Position numbers and translations under genes: made by a program. Of a stretch of 64,000 nt of DNA, positions 61,401 to 64,000 are shown in pieces. Position 1 is the first letter of the stretch, and the number at the start of each line of letters is the position of its first letter. Source of the stretch: Larix kaempferi. Lineage: Eukaryota; Streptophyta; Pinopsida; Pinales; Pinaceae. The DNA lies in NCBI GenBank assembly GCA_027924585.1, contig BSBM01000917.1:8857501-8921500 (forward strand), in the 5' to 3' direction. The notes under the pieces were generated by a model. It was not told the DNA's origin, searched no databases, and was given only the letters and a program-made list of their open reading frames with translations.

Positions 61401-64000
61401 TTTCCGGACGCATGCGCAAACTATAGGAAGTCGTTGTGACGTAGAATGTGCATACTTTGTTGATTCCATTTATGAAATAAAACACATTTTCTAAAAACTC
61501 GTGTTTTTTAAGAAATCATGTAAACCTTCTAGAAGCTGTGATTTTAAAAAATGGTGGAAGTAAGCTTTTATTATTTCCGGACGCATGCGCAAACTATAGA
61601 AAGTCGTTATGACGTAGAATGTGCATACTTTGTTGATTCCATTTATGAACTTAAACACATTTTCTAAAAACTTGTGTTTTTTAAGAAATCATGTAAACCT
61701 TCTAGAAGCTGTGACTTTAAAAAACGGGAAAAGTAAGCTTTTCTTATTTCCTGACGCATGCGCAAAATATAGAAAGTCGATGTGACGTAGAATGTGCGTA
61801 CTTTGTTGATTCCATCTCTGAAATAAAACACATTTTCTAAAAACTCGTGTTTTTTAAGAAATCATGTAAACCTTCTAGAAGCTGTGATTTTGAAAAAAGG
61901 GGGAAGTAAGCTTTTCTTATTTCCGGACGAATACGCAAACTATAGAAAGTCGTTGTGACGTAGAATGTGCATACTTTGTTGAATCCATTTATGAAATAAA
62001 ACACATTTTCTAAAAACCCATGTTTTTTAAGAAATCATGTAAACCTTCTAGAAGCTGTGATTTTAAAAAACGGGGGATGTAAGTTTTTCTTATTTCCAAA
62101 CGCATGCGCAAACTATAGAAAGTCGTTATGACGTAGAATGTGCATACTTTGTTGATTCAATTTATGAAATAAAACACATTTTCTAAAAACTCTTGTTTTT
62201 TAAGAAATCATGTAAACCTTCTAGAAGCTGTGATTTTAAAAAACGTAGGAAGTAAGCTTTTGTTATTTCCGGACGCATGCACAAACTATAGAAATTCGTT
62301 ATGACGTAGAATGTGCATACTTTGTAGATTCTATTTATGAAATAAAACATATTTTCTAAAAACTCGTGTTTTTTACGAAATCATGTAAATCTTCTAGAAG
62401 CTGTGATTTTAAAAAACGGTGGAAGTAATCTTTTCTTATTTCCGGACAATTGCCAATCTATAGAAAGTCGTTATAACGTAGAATGTGCATACTTTGTTGA
62501 TTCCATTGATGAAATAAAACACATTTTCTAAAAACTCGTGTTTTTTAAGAAATCATGTAAACCTTCTAGAAGCTGTGATTTTAAAAAACGGGGAAGTAAG
62601 CTTTTCTTATTTCCGAACACATGCGCAAACTATAGAAAGTCGTTATGACGTAGAATGTGCATACTTTGTAGATTCCATTTATGAAATAAAACACATTTTC
62701 TAAAAACTCGTTTTTTTTACGAAATCATGTAAACCTTCTAGAAGCTGTGATTTTAAAAAACGGTGGAAGGAAGCTTTTCTTATTTCCGGATGCATGCGCA
62801 AACTATAGAAAGTCGTTATGACGTAGAATGTGCATACTTTGTTGATTACATTTATGAAACAAAACACATTTTCTAAAAAGTCGTGTTTTTTAAGAAATCA
62901 TGTAAACCTTCTAGAAGCTGTGATTTTAAAAAACGGGGGAAGTAAGCTTTTCTTATTTCCAAACGCATGCGCAAACTATAGAAGGTCGTTATGATGTAGA
63001 ATGTGCATACTTTTTTGATTCCATTTATGAAATAAAACACATTTTCTAAAAACTCATGTTTTTTACGAAATCATGTAAACCTTCTAGAAGCTGTGATTTT
63101 AAAAAACGGGGGAAGTAAGCTTTTCTTATTTCCAAAAGCATGCGCAAACTATAGAAAGTCGTTATGACGTAGAATGTGCATACTTTGTTGATTCCATTTA
63201 TTTAATAAAACACAGTTTCTAAAAACTTGTGTTTTTTAATAAATCATGCAAAACTTCTAGAATCTGTGATTTGAAAAAACGGGGGAGGTAAGCTTTTCTT
63301 ATTTCCAAACGCATGCGCAAACTATAGAAAGTCGTTATGACGTAGAATGTGCATACTTTGTTGATTTCATTTATGAAATAAAACACATTTTCTAAAAACT
63401 CGTGTTTTTTAAGAAATCATGTAAACCTTCTAGAAGCTGTGATATTAAAAAACGGGGGATGTATGCTTTTCTTATTTCCGGACGCATGCACAAACTATAT
63501 AAAATCGTTATGACGTAGAATGTGCATACTTTGTAGATTCCATTCATGAAATAAAACACATTTTCTAAAAACTCGTGTTTTTTACGGAATCATGTAAACC
63601 TTCTAGAAGCTGTGATTTTAAAAAACGGTGCAAGTAAGTTTTTCTTATTTCTGGATGAATGCGCAAACTATAGAAAGTCATTATGACGTAGAATGTGCAT
63701 ACTTTGATGATTCCATTTATGAAATAAAACACATTTTCTAAAAACTCGTGTTTTATAAGAAATCATGTAAACCTTCTAGAAGCTGTGATTTTAAAAAACG
63801 GGGGAAGTAAGCTTTTCTTACTTCCGGACACATGCGCAAACTATAGAAAGTCGTTATGACGTAGAATGTGCATACTTTGTAGATTCCATTTATGAAATAA
63901 AACACATTTTCTTAAAACTCGTGTTTTTTACGAAATCATGTAAACCTTCTAGAAGCAGTGATTTTAAAATACGGTGGAAGTAAGCTTTTCTTATTTCTAG

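Larger units (their letters stand above)
50972..64000 (+). repeat. 173-bp tandem satellite array, right part
   Basis: The same satellite continues in the same orientation and register after the LTR, starting with the second target-site copy CCTTC and running to the window end (about 75 monomers). Copies are more diverged from each other than in 1920-43890: scattered substitutions and small indels are frequent and there is no long near-identical duplication. Odd monomers include one with TTTCCGGACAATTGCC near 62440-62455 and one with GAACTTAAACAC near 61650. No gene, RNA gene or other transposable element is visible in this stretch. Confidence 0.97.

Noticed and set aside
1-64000. CENP-B box candidate at GATTTTAAAAAACGGGG in the monomer
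   Set aside because: Only six of the nine essential positions match (the TTCG part is missing), and many monomers have CGGTG instead of CGGGG. CENP-B boxes are also not established in plants.
1-64000. CRISPR array
   Set aside because: The periodicity is that of contiguous monomers whose whole 173 bp is repeated. There are no unique spacers between short repeats and no cas genes.
1-64000. TGACG (as-1/bZIP) motif in each monomer as a regulatory site
   Set aside because: The five-base motif is present in most monomers (TGACGTAG), but it is frequently lost to TGACATAG or TGATGTAG. This looks like CpG decay without constraint, so no regulatory role is claimed.
1-64000. Telomeric repeats, 5S or 45S rDNA, inverted satellite segments
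   Set aside because: No TTTAGGG-type tandem runs or rDNA-like sequence were seen, and every monomer examined was in the same orientation.

Overview
The window is one long tandem satellite array, interrupted once by a retrotransposon LTR. I see no protein-coding gene and no RNA gene. The monomer is 173 bp, about 33% GC, and repeats head to tail in a single orientation, giving about 366 copies. The only non-satellite DNA is a 594-bp solo LTR at 50378-50971. The host is most likely a flowering plant. The LTR has the TGTTGA...TCAACA ends, TATAAATA box and GTAAATC-type 3' portion familiar from plant Ty1/copia LTRs, and a ~170-180 bp AT-rich satellite with higher-order structure is typical of plant (peri)centromeres. 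I do not recognise the satellite family or the species.

Layout. 1-1919 is mixed satellite (flank F). 1920-23314 (block A1, about 21.4 kb) and 23533-43890 (block A2, about 20.4 kb) are a tandem duplication of about 120 monomers. By eye I found only eight base substitutions, one 1-bp indel and one larger difference between them: a 1038-bp six-monomer higher-order repeat (HOR) is present 3.1 times in A1 (4652-7903) and 2.1 times in A2 (26265-28479). The A1/A2 junction at about 23294-23630 is a patch resembling 21220-21555. From 43891 to the right end the array is an older, more diverged mosaic. It includes a block (44067-45407) homologous to flank F and three to four diverged copies of a cassette (about 46.0-47.9, 51.4-53.0, 55.7-56.1 and 56.8-58.6 kb). 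Two of these are offset by exactly 31 x 173 bp.

The solo LTR has a perfect 5-bp target-site duplication (CCTTC) and split a 10-bp palindrome present in most monomers. The matching unfilled paralogous site is at 56335-56339, so insertion followed the 31-monomer duplication. The LTR carries three CRT/DRE cores, three W-box cores and a TATA box, so it may be a stress-responsive promoter placed in satellite chromatin.

Two monomer-wide patterns stand out. Many recurrent variants are CpG changed to TpG or CpA, which suggests long-term cytosine methylation. Nearly every monomer also carries the palindrome CTTCTAGAAG, a two-unit heat-shock-element-like site. Higher-order units of 3, 6, 9, 14, 17, 28, 31, 51 and about 120 monomers coexist, as expected of ongoing unequal exchange. 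All repeat boundaries and identities were read by eye and are approximate unless a single-base position is given.
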